NCBI RefSeq assembly: GCF_900101395.1
Contig: NZ_FMZO01000004.1
Location: 301,009-365,008 of the forward strand
Direction of reading: 5' to 3'
Source of the DNA: Niabella drilacis
Lineage (GTDB): Bacteria; Bacteroidota; Bacteroidia; Chitinophagales; Chitinophagaceae
DNA: 64,000 nucleotides
Made by a program: the position numbers and the translations under genes. Of this stretch, positions 1 through 8,126 are shown piece after piece. Under the pieces are notes generated by a model. It was given only the letters and a program-made list of their open reading frames with translations, had not been told where the DNA came from and made no database searches. Positions within the stretch are counted from its first letter, which is position 1, and each line of letters opens with the position of its first letter.

Positions 1-253
1 CCGTTAAGGCCTTCTGTGAAAATCTGCGCAATCCGTGAGTGCATTATTATACTGATTTGGAGCCTGCTCATCGCCAGCCAGCGGTCTGTTTTTTCTCGAA
101 GATGTTCACATAATGAGTATTTGATAGTGCGTATGATTGCTATTGCTCCTGGACCCGGCTTACACGAGCAGCAAAAGAGATCTGTGGAAATCCGTGGATT
201 CTGTAAGCTTAATTTACGCATTCTTTAATTTATGCCATCTGCCGAAGCCTTTG
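1..253. other. Left-edge non-coding stretch
   Basis: No convincing gene is visible here. Two degenerate copies of a short motif occur: TCTGTGAAAATCTGCGCAAT near 12-31 and TCTGTGGAAATCCGTGGATT near 181-200. They resemble the degenerate intergenic repeats common in Bacteroidota genomes. A short open frame at 16-228 has no recognisable product and is probably chance. Confidence 0.4.
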
Positions 254-261
254 TAACTTTG
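254..261 (+). promoter_or_regulatory. TAnnTTTG promoter element of hflX
   Basis: TAACTTTG matches the Bacteroidota -7 consensus TAnnTTTG. It lies only 7 nt before the hflX ATG, so the predicted transcription start is almost at the start codon. No clear -33 TTTG is present. Confidence 0.55.
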
Positions 262-268
262 CCCATTC

Positions 269-1456
269 ATGCTTGATAAAAAGAACATCATACAAGGAAC
301 GGAAACGGCGGTGATCGTTGGGGTGGTAACCAAGGACCAAACGGAGCAACAGGTGGTAGAGTACCTGGATGAGCTGGCATTTTTGGCCGAAACAGCGGGA
401 GCGGAAACAAAGAAACGGTTTATACAAAAGTTACAGCACCCGGATTCCCGCACTTTTGTAGGAAAAGGAAAGCTGGAAGAAATACGCCAGTATGCAATAG
501 CTAACCAGGTGAACCTGGTCATTTTTGATGATGAACTTTCCGGGGCTCAGATCAATAATATTACGACAGCCATTGGGGTAAAGACCATTGACCGGTCGGA
601 CCTGATCCTGGATATTTTTGCCCGCAGGGCTAAAACCGCCGAAGCCAAGGCCCAGGTAGAGCTGGCACAGTACCAGTACATTCTGCCGCGTTTGCGCGGG
701 ATGTGGAAGCACCTGGAACGTTTGGGTGGAGGCATCGGTACTCGGGGGCCAGGTGAAACAGAGATCGAAACTGACCGGCGTATTGTACGGGAAAAGATTT
801 CGTTGCTGCGGAACCGCTTAAAAGAGATCGACAAGCAATCGGCCACCCAGCGAAAGAACCGCGGGGAGTTTATCCGCGTGGCGCTGGTAGGCTACACTAA
901 TGTGGGCAAGAGCACCATTATGAACCTGCTGAGCAAACGTGAAGTGTTTGCTGAAAATAAATTATTTGCTACCCTGGATACCACTACCAGCAAAGTGGTT
1001 TTTGACAATACACCCTTCCTGTTAAGTGATACGGTAGGGTTCATCCGCAAATTGCCCCACCATCTCATTGAAAGCTTTAAAAGCACACTGGATGAGGTGC
1101 GGGAGGCCGATATATTAATTCACGTGATCGATATCTCGCATCCGCAGTATGAAGACCAGATGGCGGTGGTAAATAAAACCCTGCAGGAGCTGAAAGCGTT
1201 TGACAAGCCCATGATTACCGTGTTTAATAAAATGGATCTGTATGAACAACAGACCTTTGACGAGTGGCTGGGTGAAGATACCAAGAAGGAGATCCTGCAA
1301 GACCTTTATGACCGCTGGAACCACGAGACCGGTGGTAATGCTGTATTTGTTGCCGCAACCGAAAGACGGAATGTAGAAGGGCTGCGCTCTACCATCTTAA
1401 ACAAAGTAAAAGAGCTTTACCAGGTACGGTACCCGTATAAAACGATGTTTTTTTAG
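269..1456 (+). CDS. hflX: GTPase HflX
   Basis: HflX is a ribosome-associated GTPase that splits stalled or stress-inactivated 70S ribosomes. The N-terminal HflX domain covers about residues 20-150, followed by the family signature GGGIGTRGPGETEIETDRR (153-171). The G domain has G1 GYTNVGKS (208-215), G3 DTVGF (254-258) and G4 NKMD (320-323). At 395 residues it is close to the usual family length, with a short C-terminal region. The ATG at 269 follows a TAnnTTTG element by 7 nt, which supports this start and suggests a nearly leaderless message. The next gene, a Rieske protein, has its own promoter-like element, so hflX is probably monocistronic. Confidence 0.96.
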   Translation: MLDKKNIIQGTETAVIVGVVTKDQTEQQVVEYLDELAFLAETAGAETKKRFIQKLQHPDSRTFVGKGKLEEIRQYAIANQVNLVIFDDELSGAQINNITTAIGVKTIDRSDLILDIFARRAKTAEAKAQVELAQYQYILPRLRGMWKHLERLGGGIGTRGPGETEIETDRRIVREKISLLRNRLKEIDKQSATQRKNRGEFIRVALVGYTNVGKSTIMNLLSKREVFAENKLFATLDTTTSKVVFDNTPFLLSDTVGFIRKLPHHLIESFKSTLDEVREADILIHVIDISHPQYEDQMAVVNKTLQELKAFDKPMITVFNKMDLYEQQTFDEWLGEDTKKEILQDLYDRWNHETGGNAVFVAATERRNVEGLRSTILNKVKELYQVRYPYKTMFF

Positions 1457-1511
1457 GAAGGGATTTAATGCGTTAAAAACTTTTTGCCGCTTAAAAGTTT
1501 AATTTAGTGCC

Positions 1512-1862
1512 ATGAGCAAAAAACTGGAATGGCACCTGCTTGCCCTGCACCCGAATGAATTGAATTTTAATGAAGAGAACCTGGCAGAAATAAAGATCGG
1601 CGGCAGGCATTTATGCATTGCGCGGTTTCATGAGCGACTTTTTGCCTGTGCCGCCAAATGCCCGCACGCCGCTGCTCCGTTAGCGGGAGGCTATGTAAAC
1701 GTACAGGGAGATATTGTTTGCCCGGTACACCGCTACAAATTCAATCTGGAAACAGGCCGCAACACCACCGGTGAAGGTTACTTTTTAAAAACCTATCCGG
1801 TGGAAGAACGGGAAGATGGCTGGTATGTGGGTATTGAAAGGGATAACTGGTTTGGATTTTAG
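1512..1862 (+). CDS. Rieske-type [2Fe-2S] ferredoxin
   Basis: A small single-domain Rieske protein of 116 residues. The cluster-binding motif is complete: C50-x-H52 and C70-x2-H73, with an 18-residue spacer. There is no signal peptide, so it is probably a cytosolic electron carrier, like NirD-type or dioxygenase-ferredoxin proteins. No oxygenase or reductase partner lies next to it, so the physiological redox partner cannot be named. A TAATTTAG sequence (1500-1507, 7 of 8 matches to TAnnTTTG) ends 4 nt before the ATG and suggests its own promoter. Confidence 0.88.
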   Translation: MSKKLEWHLLALHPNELNFNEENLAEIKIGGRHLCIARFHERLFACAAKCPHAAAPLAGGYVNVQGDIVCPVHRYKFNLETGRNTTGEGYFLKTYPVEEREDGWYVGIERDNWFGF

Positions 1863-1992
1863 TTGGCTGTCGGCTATATTGGTTGTATTTCGCGCAACGG
1901 TGCTGCGGCGCGCATTTATATAAACCCCTGATGTTTTTTTAGTGCTCTGGGGATTTGTGGCACCGGCATCATACAAAACAATGGCACGCTGC

Positions 1993-2922
1993 TTATTTCT
2001 TAAGGTAATTAGGTGCCGGCGAAGCCCAATAACCCAGATTGTGTTGTACATTGAAAGTAGTAGTGTCCTGGTAAATAGACACCTTGGAATTTATGGACTT
2101 AAAGCCATTACTGCCGGTTACCGGTTTGCCTGAATTGATAAAACTGACAAATTTAACGGGCTTTATTGTGCCTCCGTTTGCAGTAATATCTATTGCCGCC
2201 ATTGCCGAGGGTTGAAAGCTGGATTGGTCTTTATATTTTGTATGGCCGTTTAAAGACTGCCACCAATGCAGATCTTCTCCAAACATAGAAGTATGTGCAT
2301 TCCACAATACAACACTTTTGCCGTTGATTACCGCCGGCACCCGTTGCTCCCCTATAAAATCTGTTGCGCCATTACTTTTATTGGTTACCCATAAGCCCCA
2401 CCATTTGCCAAGACTGTCTTCGCCACTGGGGCCCTGCTTCAGCTCAAACCGGTATTGCTGCCCGGGAGTCCAGTTGTATTGATACATGATCTGATAGCCA
2501 CCACTTTCATCATTGGCGGCATTTACCATTCCCTTTGATTTTCCGCCATTGGAACCCCAGATGGAAAAGTTAATCACTTTACCCTGGAACGAATTTTTGA
2601 AAACACCATTTGTCTGAAAACCCGCATAGCCACTACCAATATTGCCAGTGGCATTTACCAGCGAAAAATTATAGGCATAGTAATGCAATAAACCCTGCTT
2701 TGCCAGGCTTGGCGGAGGATCCGCAACCGGTACAAAGGTCCATTCCAGGCTCGCATAGCCTTCTTTGGCGGGGAAATACCAGTCGCTGTAAGTGCCGCCC
2801 GGACTATAATATACAGGCTCGCTGCTTTTTGATGTGTCGCTGTTTTGGGCAACCACCGTTGCTCCAGGCAATATACACAGCTGGAATAATAACAAAATCA
2901 AGCGCTTTTTTGGACTCATCAT
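1993..2922 (-). CDS. Secreted DUF3472-like protein
   Basis: A 309-residue exported protein. Residues 1-25 form a signal peptide ending in VVAQ. The body is rich in Trp, Tyr and Gly, with segments such as SGYAGFQTNGVF and INFSIWGSN that resemble DUF3472 proteins, a poorly characterised family of secreted proteins often linked to carbohydrate metabolism. That family assignment is from memory of pattern and is tentative. The gene begins 40 nt after the pgl stop on the same strand, so it may be the last gene of the pentose-phosphate operon, although a functional link is not obvious. Confidence 0.6.
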   Translation of the reverse strand: MMSPKKRLILLLFQLCILPGATVVAQNSDTSKSSEPVYYSPGGTYSDWYFPAKEGYASLEWTFVPVADPPPSLAKQGLLHYYAYNFSLVNATGNIGSGYAGFQTNGVFKNSFQGKVINFSIWGSNGGKSKGMVNAANDESGGYQIMYQYNWTPGQQYRFELKQGPSGEDSLGKWWGLWVTNKSNGATDFIGEQRVPAVINGKSVVLWNAHTSMFGEDLHWWQSLNGHTKYKDQSSFQPSAMAAIDITANGGTIKPVKFVSFINSGKPVTGSNGFKSINSKVSIYQDTTTFNVQHNLGYWASPAPNYLKK

Positions 2923-2962
2923 TATCGGTAGCTAAATTAGAAATGATATCTGGCCTCCGCGA

Positions 2963-3685
2963 TTACTTCCCCGTAACCGCCGCCTCATCCAGCATCCAGA
3001 TGGTTTGTCCTTTCTGCGGCGCTACACCTTGCACCGGGTAAAGCAGTTTGGAATTCTTTGCAAAGATCTTTTTCAGTATGGGGTATTTATTGGCATCGCC
3101 CACAAGGAACATTACTTCCTTACTTTTATTGATCAGGGTATAGGTAAAGCTGATGCGCCAGGTTTGCTTGCTTTCTACCCAAACTTCTTTTACCAGTCGC
3201 TTTGTTTCAGTTAAGATGGTGGTGCCCGGAAACAGGGAAGCGGTATGCCCGTCATCTCCCATGCCGAGCAAGGTTAAGTCGAATTGCGCGCTTTTACCAA
3301 GGATTGCTTTTACACTGGCTTCATATTCCGAAGCGCAGGCCGCGGGTTCTCCCTTTGTTGGTGTGACAAAAATATTTTTCCGGGGAATGCGGATATGATC
3401 CAGCAAAGCTGTCCGGCTCATTTTATAATTACTTTCATCGCTGGTATGCGGCACAAAACGTTCATCGCTCCAGAAAATGAATACTTTTTTCCAGTCGATA
3501 TTATTACTGAAGGTCGGCGTAGCCAGTATTTCAAACAATCTTTTGGGCGTGCTGCCACCAGAGAAGGCTACGGTAAAACGGTTGTTGGCGGCAATGCTTT
3601 TTGCAGCGGCGCTCACAAAATGATAAGCAGCTGCAATGCTTAAGGCTTCTTTATCTTTCCAAATAAGTTGAATCGGGTTGCTCAT
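2963..3685 (-). CDS. pgl: 6-phosphogluconolactonase
   Basis: Hydrolyses 6-phosphogluconolactone to 6-phosphogluconate, step two of the oxidative pentose phosphate pathway, in the cytosol. Family motifs are present: [10 protein letters not shown] (42-51), the SDERFVP segment (73-79) and [12 protein letters not shown] (141-152). The length of 240 residues is typical of the DevB/Pgl family. Its ATG overlaps the stop of zwf by 4 nt (3682-3685), which indicates translational coupling with the enzyme that makes its substrate. It belongs to the gnd-zwf-pgl group on the minus strand. Confidence 0.95.
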   Translation of the reverse strand: MSNPIQLIWKDKEALSIAAAYHFVSAAAKSIAANNRFTVAFSGGSTPKRLFEILATPTFSNNIDWKKVFIFWSDERFVPHTSDESNYKMSRTALLDHIRIPRKNIFVTPTKGEPAACASEYEASVKAILGKSAQFDLTLLGMGDDGHTASLFPGTTILTETKRLVKEVWVESKQTWRISFTYTLINKSKEVMFLVGDANKYPILKKIFAKNSKLLYPVQGVAPQKGQTIWMLDEAAVTGK

Positions 3686-5220
3686 GATTTAATTTCTTTT
3701 CTGCGTTCTTTGCAAATATAGCGGTCTCTGTCGTTAGGCGGCGGCATCAGTACCCATTGAAAGCCATCTTTTTTGATCAGTTGTTCTGCTTTTCTTGGGC
3801 CCCAGCTTCCGGCCGGATATTTTTCCAGCCCGGTTTTGCCATTCTTTTCCCATTCCTGTAAAACAGGCATTACAATGCTCCATGCTGTTTCTACCTGGTC
3901 TGCCCGCATAAACTGGGTGGCATCGCCCTCCAGTGCGTCCAGCAATAAGGTTTCATAGGCTTCCGGTGGCTGTTCAGTAAAGGATTCATAATAGGTGAAA
4001 TCCATTTCAACGGGTTTCAGTTTCATCACGGGCCCGGGCACTTTTCCTTCAAACAACAACGTGATCTCCTGTTCCGGCTGTATGCTGATGATGAGCTGGT
4101 TGGGCGTTACATCATCCCTGAATATTTTAAAGGGAGAATCTTTGAAGGTGATCACGATCAGGGAGGATTGTTTTTGCAAACATTTGCCTGTACGCAGGTA
4201 AAAGGGAACGCCTTTCCAGCGGTCATTGTCGATATAAAGCTTGGCCGCTACATAGGTTTCCGTTGTGGAACCTTTGGTGATGCTGGTTTCCTGGAGATAA
4301 CCCTGCTGGTGCTGTCCATCTACTTCACCGGCCGTATATTGCGCCCGCACCACATCTGATGCAATAGCGGCTGCAGTAAACGGCCGCACGCTCTTAAGCA
4401 CTTTTACTTTTTCATTGCGGATGGCTTCTGCATCATTGCCTTTCGGACAATCCATACCCACTACGGAAAGTAATTGCATCAGGTGGTTCTGTATCATATC
4501 GCGCAGGGCGCCGCTTTTATCGTAATAGCTGCCGCGCGTACCCACACTTACCTGTTCGGTTACGCTGATCTGTACATTCTCAATAAAATTCCGGTTCCAT
4601 AACGGTTCAAAAATATAATTGGCAAACCGGAAGGCCAGCAGGTTCTGCACTACCTCTTTGCCCAGGTAATGGTCAATGCGGTAGATCTGGTTCTCTTCAA
4701 AATGATCTTTAAGCAGCTTGTTTAATGCCCTGGCAGATGCCAGGTCGGTACCAAAGGGTTTTTCTACCACAATGCGGTCCTTATTGGACTGCGGTGCCAG
4801 TTTGTATTTGGAAATAGATTTGGAGATGGGATCAATAAATGTAGGTGCTACGGAATAATAGAACAGGCGGGTGGCCCGTTTCTTCCAGTCCTTATCATTC
4901 TTATTCAAAATGGTTTTGAGCCGGGTGTAAGTATCATCCAGTGTAAAATCGCCCTGGAAGAAATAAAGCTTTTTAATAAATTGATTCCACTGTTCCGGTT
5001 TGGCCTTTCCGCTCCTGGAGAAATTATTTACGCCCTCCAGCATATGCTTTTCAAAAGAATCTTCAGGCATACCCTGGTAATGTACGGCATAGATCGCAAA
5101 CTCTTCCGGCATATAGCCATAGATAAAAAGATTATAGAATGCCGGGATCAGTTTTCTCCAGGAAAGGTCTCCAAAGCCGCCGAAAATGACAATATTGGCG
5201 GGTGTTTGTTTAAAGCTCAT
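3682..5220 (-). CDS. zwf: Glucose-6-phosphate 1-dehydrogenase
   Basis: Oxidises glucose 6-phosphate to 6-phosphogluconolactone with NAD(P)+. The 512-residue length is normal. The nucleotide-binding segment reads [11 protein letters not shown] (14-24), a variant of the usual GASGDLTKRKL. VEKPFG (152-157) and the active-site signature RIDHYLGK (181-188) are intact. It overlaps pgl by 4 nt downstream and lies 159 nt after gnd. The three enzymes of the oxidative pentose phosphate branch are therefore co-oriented, consistent with joint supply of NADPH and ribulose 5-phosphate. Confidence 0.96.
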   Translation of the reverse strand: MSFKQTPANIVIFGGFGDLSWRKLIPAFYNLFIYGYMPEEFAIYAVHYQGMPEDSFEKHMLEGVNNFSRSGKAKPEQWNQFIKKLYFFQGDFTLDDTYTRLKTILNKNDKDWKKRATRLFYYSVAPTFIDPISKSISKYKLAPQSNKDRIVVEKPFGTDLASARALNKLLKDHFEENQIYRIDHYLGKEVVQNLLAFRFANYIFEPLWNRNFIENVQISVTEQVSVGTRGSYYDKSGALRDMIQNHLMQLLSVVGMDCPKGNDAEAIRNEKVKVLKSVRPFTAAAIASDVVRAQYTAGEVDGQHQQGYLQETSITKGSTTETYVAAKLYIDNDRWKGVPFYLRTGKCLQKQSSLIVITFKDSPFKIFRDDVTPNQLIISIQPEQEITLLFEGKVPGPVMKLKPVEMDFTYYESFTEQPPEAYETLLLDALEGDATQFMRADQVETAWSIVMPVLQEWEKNGKTGLEKYPAGSWGPRKAEQLIKKDGFQWVLMPPPNDRDRYICKERRKEIKS

Positions 5221-5232
5221 ATAAACGGTTTA

Positions 5233-5376
5233 AGTCATGATGCCACTGAGGCACTGAGTCACGAAGTTATATAAAGAGACAAATAAAACCCCGGTATTTA
5301 AAGCAGCAAAATAACGCGCTGTATGGACTGCTGTCCAGGCACAGAAGTTTAGTGTTTCAGTGCCTCTGTGGCAACA
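5233..5376. repeat. Inverted pair of a dispersed intergenic repeat between gnd and zwf
   Basis: Near 5239 the plus strand reads TGCCACTGAGGCACTGAG. Near 5357-5373 the opposite orientation appears as TTCAGTGCCTCTGTGGCA. A weaker relative (TTGCCACAGAAGCGCTGAAA) lies near 15667. This motif type is scattered through Bacteroidota intergenic DNA. Here the two copies could pair in the gnd-zwf transcript. Confidence 0.5.
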
Positions 5377-5379
5377 ACA

Positions 5380-6798
5380 CTACTTTGCTTCTGCCGGTGT
5401 ATACGGCCAGTCCGTATGAAAACTTCCTGGTTTATCAATGCGCTCATACGTATGCGCCCCAAACAGATCTCGCTGCGCCTGTATTAGGTTGGCGGGCAGG
5501 CGCTCCGTGGTATAGGCATCAAAATAATTCAGTATCGAGGAAATAGACGAAGCCGCCACGCCCGCGTCCATCGCGGTTTTGAGGAACTGCACGATCGCCT
5601 TACGCTTTTCTTTCAATACACCGGAAAACTGGGTAGACCCGATGATATTGGTTAATGCCGGCTCTTTTTCATAGGCGTTGAACAGATCCTTCAACAACAC
5701 TGAGCGGATGATGCAACCACCTCGCCATACTTTTACCACGGTCTTGATATCGATCTCATAATTGTAATTGGCGGATGCTACCTGCAGCAGCTCCAGGCCC
5801 TGTGCATATGCCAGCATAAACGAAAAATGCAATGCATCGCGGCAAATATCTTTAAGCGCCTCCAGGTTGGTACCGGTTTTTTGGTTTTGGTGATCGTATA
5901 GCTTTGAAAAAGCAGTCCGTTCGTCCTTAAGCGCCGACAGGTAGCGCATGGAAACGGCAATGTCGATGGTGGGGAGGGGCACGTTAAGCTCCAGCGAACT
6001 TTCGGAGGTCCATAACCCCGTGCCTTTTTGTTTGGCTTTGTCCAGGATCAGGTCGATCAGGTCTTTGCCGGTTTCGGGATCTTTTTCTTTAAAGATGGCA
6101 GCTGTGATCTCGATGAGGAAGGATTGCAGTTCGCCCTGGTTCCATTCTTCAAACAGGTGGGCAAACTGCGCATTGGTCATGCCTTCGTTCTTCAGCAACC
6201 CGTATACTTCGCTGATCATCTGCATTACCGCATATTCAATACCATTATGGACCATCTTTACATAATGCCCGGCAGCGGTATGACCCATATAGGCCACACA
6301 GGGCTCGCCTTCTGCCCTGGCCGCAATGGCTTCCAGGATATCTTTTACCAGCTCATAGCTTTCTTTGTTTCCTCCCGGCATCATGCTGGGACCAAAACGG
6401 GCGCCATCCTCGCCACCGGAAACGCCCATCCCGATGAAATGGATGCCCGAGTTTTGCAGTTCCTGGTATCTTCTTTCGGTGTCTATAAAATGCGAGTTGC
6501 CTCCATCGATCAGGATATCGCCTTTCTGCAATTGCGGCACCAGTTCGCCGATCACGGCATCTACAATTTTCCCGGCGGGAACCAATAACATAATGATGCG
6601 GGGTGTTTCCAGTTTTGCGACCAGCTCAGCGGAAGAGGCGGCAGTGGAAACGGGTTTGCCCTTTCCTGCTGCTTCGGTGATTTTACGTTGGTGCTCATCC
6701 CGGTCGTAACCGCAAACTTCAAACCCATGATCGGCAATGTTTAATACGAGGTTCCGGCCCATTGTTCCCAATCCGATCATACCAAATCTTGCAGCCAT
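5380..6798 (-). CDS. gnd: 6-phosphogluconate dehydrogenase (decarboxylating)
   Basis: Catalyses NADP-dependent oxidative decarboxylation of 6-phosphogluconate to ribulose 5-phosphate. The N-terminal Rossmann motif is GLGTMGRN (9-16). The signature GVSGGEDGARFGPSMMPGG lies near residues 128-146, and the catalytic HNGIEYAVMQ segment follows near residue 190. The length of 472 residues matches the long dimeric class. It is the first gene of the minus-strand pentose phosphate group, with zwf 159 nt downstream. A TACCTTTA element on the minus strand (plus coordinates 6812-6819) is a plausible -7 promoter box 13 nt before the ATG. Confidence 0.96.
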   Translation of the reverse strand: MAARFGMIGLGTMGRNLVLNIADHGFEVCGYDRDEHQRKITEAAGKGKPVSTAASSAELVAKLETPRIIMLLVPAGKIVDAVIGELVPQLQKGDILIDGGNSHFIDTERRYQELQNSGIHFIGMGVSGGEDGARFGPSMMPGGNKESYELVKDILEAIAARAEGEPCVAYMGHTAAGHYVKMVHNGIEYAVMQMISEVYGLLKNEGMTNAQFAHLFEEWNQGELQSFLIEITAAIFKEKDPETGKDLIDLILDKAKQKGTGLWTSESSLELNVPLPTIDIAVSMRYLSALKDERTAFSKLYDHQNQKTGTNLEALKDICRDALHFSFMLAYAQGLELLQVASANYNYEIDIKTVVKVWRGGCIIRSVLLKDLFNAYEKEPALTNIIGSTQFSGVLKEKRKAIVQFLKTAMDAGVAASSISSILNYFDAYTTERLPANLIQAQRDLFGAHTYERIDKPGSFHTDWPYTPAEAK

Positions 6799-6811
6799 AA
6801 ACTTTTTTTTC

Positions 6812-6819
6812 TAAAGGTA
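6812..6819 (-). promoter_or_regulatory. TAnnTTTG-like promoter element of gnd
   Basis: On the minus strand this reads TACCTTTA, 7 of 8 matches to TAnnTTTG, shortly upstream of the gnd ATG. The 6799-6959 spacer is a divergent promoter region shared with the amidase gene. Confidence 0.4.
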
Positions 6820-6959
6820 ATACTGCATTAACAAAATCATAAAATAAATTGTTCGAATGCACAATTTTGGCCGGAATCGGTCATTTTACGAGGTTTTTCG
6901 TTACTTTCACGTGAGGAAACGGCCTTATTTTATAGATTCATTGAACGAAACGATCAGAA

Positions 6960-8036
6960 ATGTTGAGCAGCAAAGCATTATTTAGAATGGCGTTGTTGAT
7001 GGTGGTGCTGTACGCCTGTGGCACTTCGCAACCTGCCCGAAGGAATGTGTTGTCCAAGACATCGCCGCCCGCTAACCAGCAGCCAGCGGAAAATAACGGC
7101 CGGAACCCTGGCCAGACCACTTTTACCAAACCCGAGCAAATTACCCGGCAACAGCAAAAAACAGAGGAAACCCGGAAGGTAAATACCGCTGTCGAAAGAC
7201 GGCAGGAAGAAGCGGCTACTGTAACGGCAGCCGAAGCAAAGGCGGCGGGGTATCGCTCCCCGGCTTATTACCGGTATATTACAGACAGCATTCAGCAGAC
7301 TTCAGCAAAGTCGGCCTATTATAAAACAACAGAGAACCTGTTTAAGCAAATGGCTGTGGTGCCCAACCCGCAAAACCCGGCCATCAACTCCAGGTGGTAT
7401 ACTACTGTAAATTTTGACAACCGGAAACCCAATTTTGTGATCCTGCATCATACGGCACAGGACAACACAGAGCAGACCCTGTTCACCTTCTCCGTTACCC
7501 GTACCGGGGTAAGCGCACATTTTGTAGTAGGGAAGGATGGGATCACTTACCAGATGCTGAATGAATATTTCAGGGCCTGGCATGCCGGAAAAAGCAAGTG
7601 GGGGGCTGTTACCGATATGAACTCCTGCAGTATCGGTATTGAAATCGACAACAACGGTAAGGAACCGTTTCCGGAAGCGCAGATCAGCGCCCTGTTAAAA
7701 TTGCTGGATTACCTGAAGGATAAATTCGGTATCCCGCAGGCCAACTTTATCGCGCATTCCGATATCGCACCCGTACGAAAAAATGACCCCAGCAAGTACT
7801 TCCCCTGGAAGCGCCTGGCAGATGCCGGCTTTGGCTATTGGTACGATTCTGCTAACCTGGCAGAACCCCCTGCCGACTTTAACGCGTTGCTGGCATTGAG
7901 AGTGATTGGATATAATACCGCAATCCCCGCAGATGCCATCCAGGCATTTAAACTGCATTTTATCCAGAACGACAGCTCGCCCATGTTAACGGACTATGAT
8001 AAAAAAGTACTATACAACGTTTATAAGTACTACTAA
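6960..8036 (+). CDS. N-acetylmuramoyl-L-alanine amidase lipoprotein (Amidase_2/AmiD type)
   Basis: A 358-residue envelope enzyme predicted to cleave the MurNAc-L-Ala bond in peptidoglycan. The N-terminus carries a lipobox ending LYAC with C20 as the lipidated cysteine. A Gln/Glu-rich linker follows (about 25-100). The Amidase_2 fold covers about 150-290. Zinc ligands predicted by AmpD/AmiD comparison are H163 (ILHHTA), H266 (AHSD) and D276 (NDPS), with E228 in IGIEID. The 10-residue spacing between H266 and D276 matches AmpD. The C-terminal part (about 295-358) resembles the peptidoglycan-binding tail of AmiD. It is transcribed divergently from gnd. Confidence 0.9.
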   Translation: MLSSKALFRMALLMVVLYACGTSQPARRNVLSKTSPPANQQPAENNGRNPGQTTFTKPEQITRQQQKTEETRKVNTAVERRQEEAATVTAAEAKAAGYRSPAYYRYITDSIQQTSAKSAYYKTTENLFKQMAVVPNPQNPAINSRWYTTVNFDNRKPNFVILHHTAQDNTEQTLFTFSVTRTGVSAHFVVGKDGITYQMLNEYFRAWHAGKSKWGAVTDMNSCSIGIEIDNNGKEPFPEAQISALLKLLDYLKDKFGIPQANFIAHSDIAPVRKNDPSKYFPWKRLADAGFGYWYDSANLAEPPADFNALLALRVIGYNTAIPADAIQAFKLHFIQNDSSPMLTDYDKKVLYNVYKYY

Positions 8037-8126
8037 GTAGCAGGTAACCCCCGTTTATTTTAAAAAAGATATTTTTGCAGCCTCCATATTTACATATATG
8101 GAGGCTTTTATTTAAAGTAAAGATTA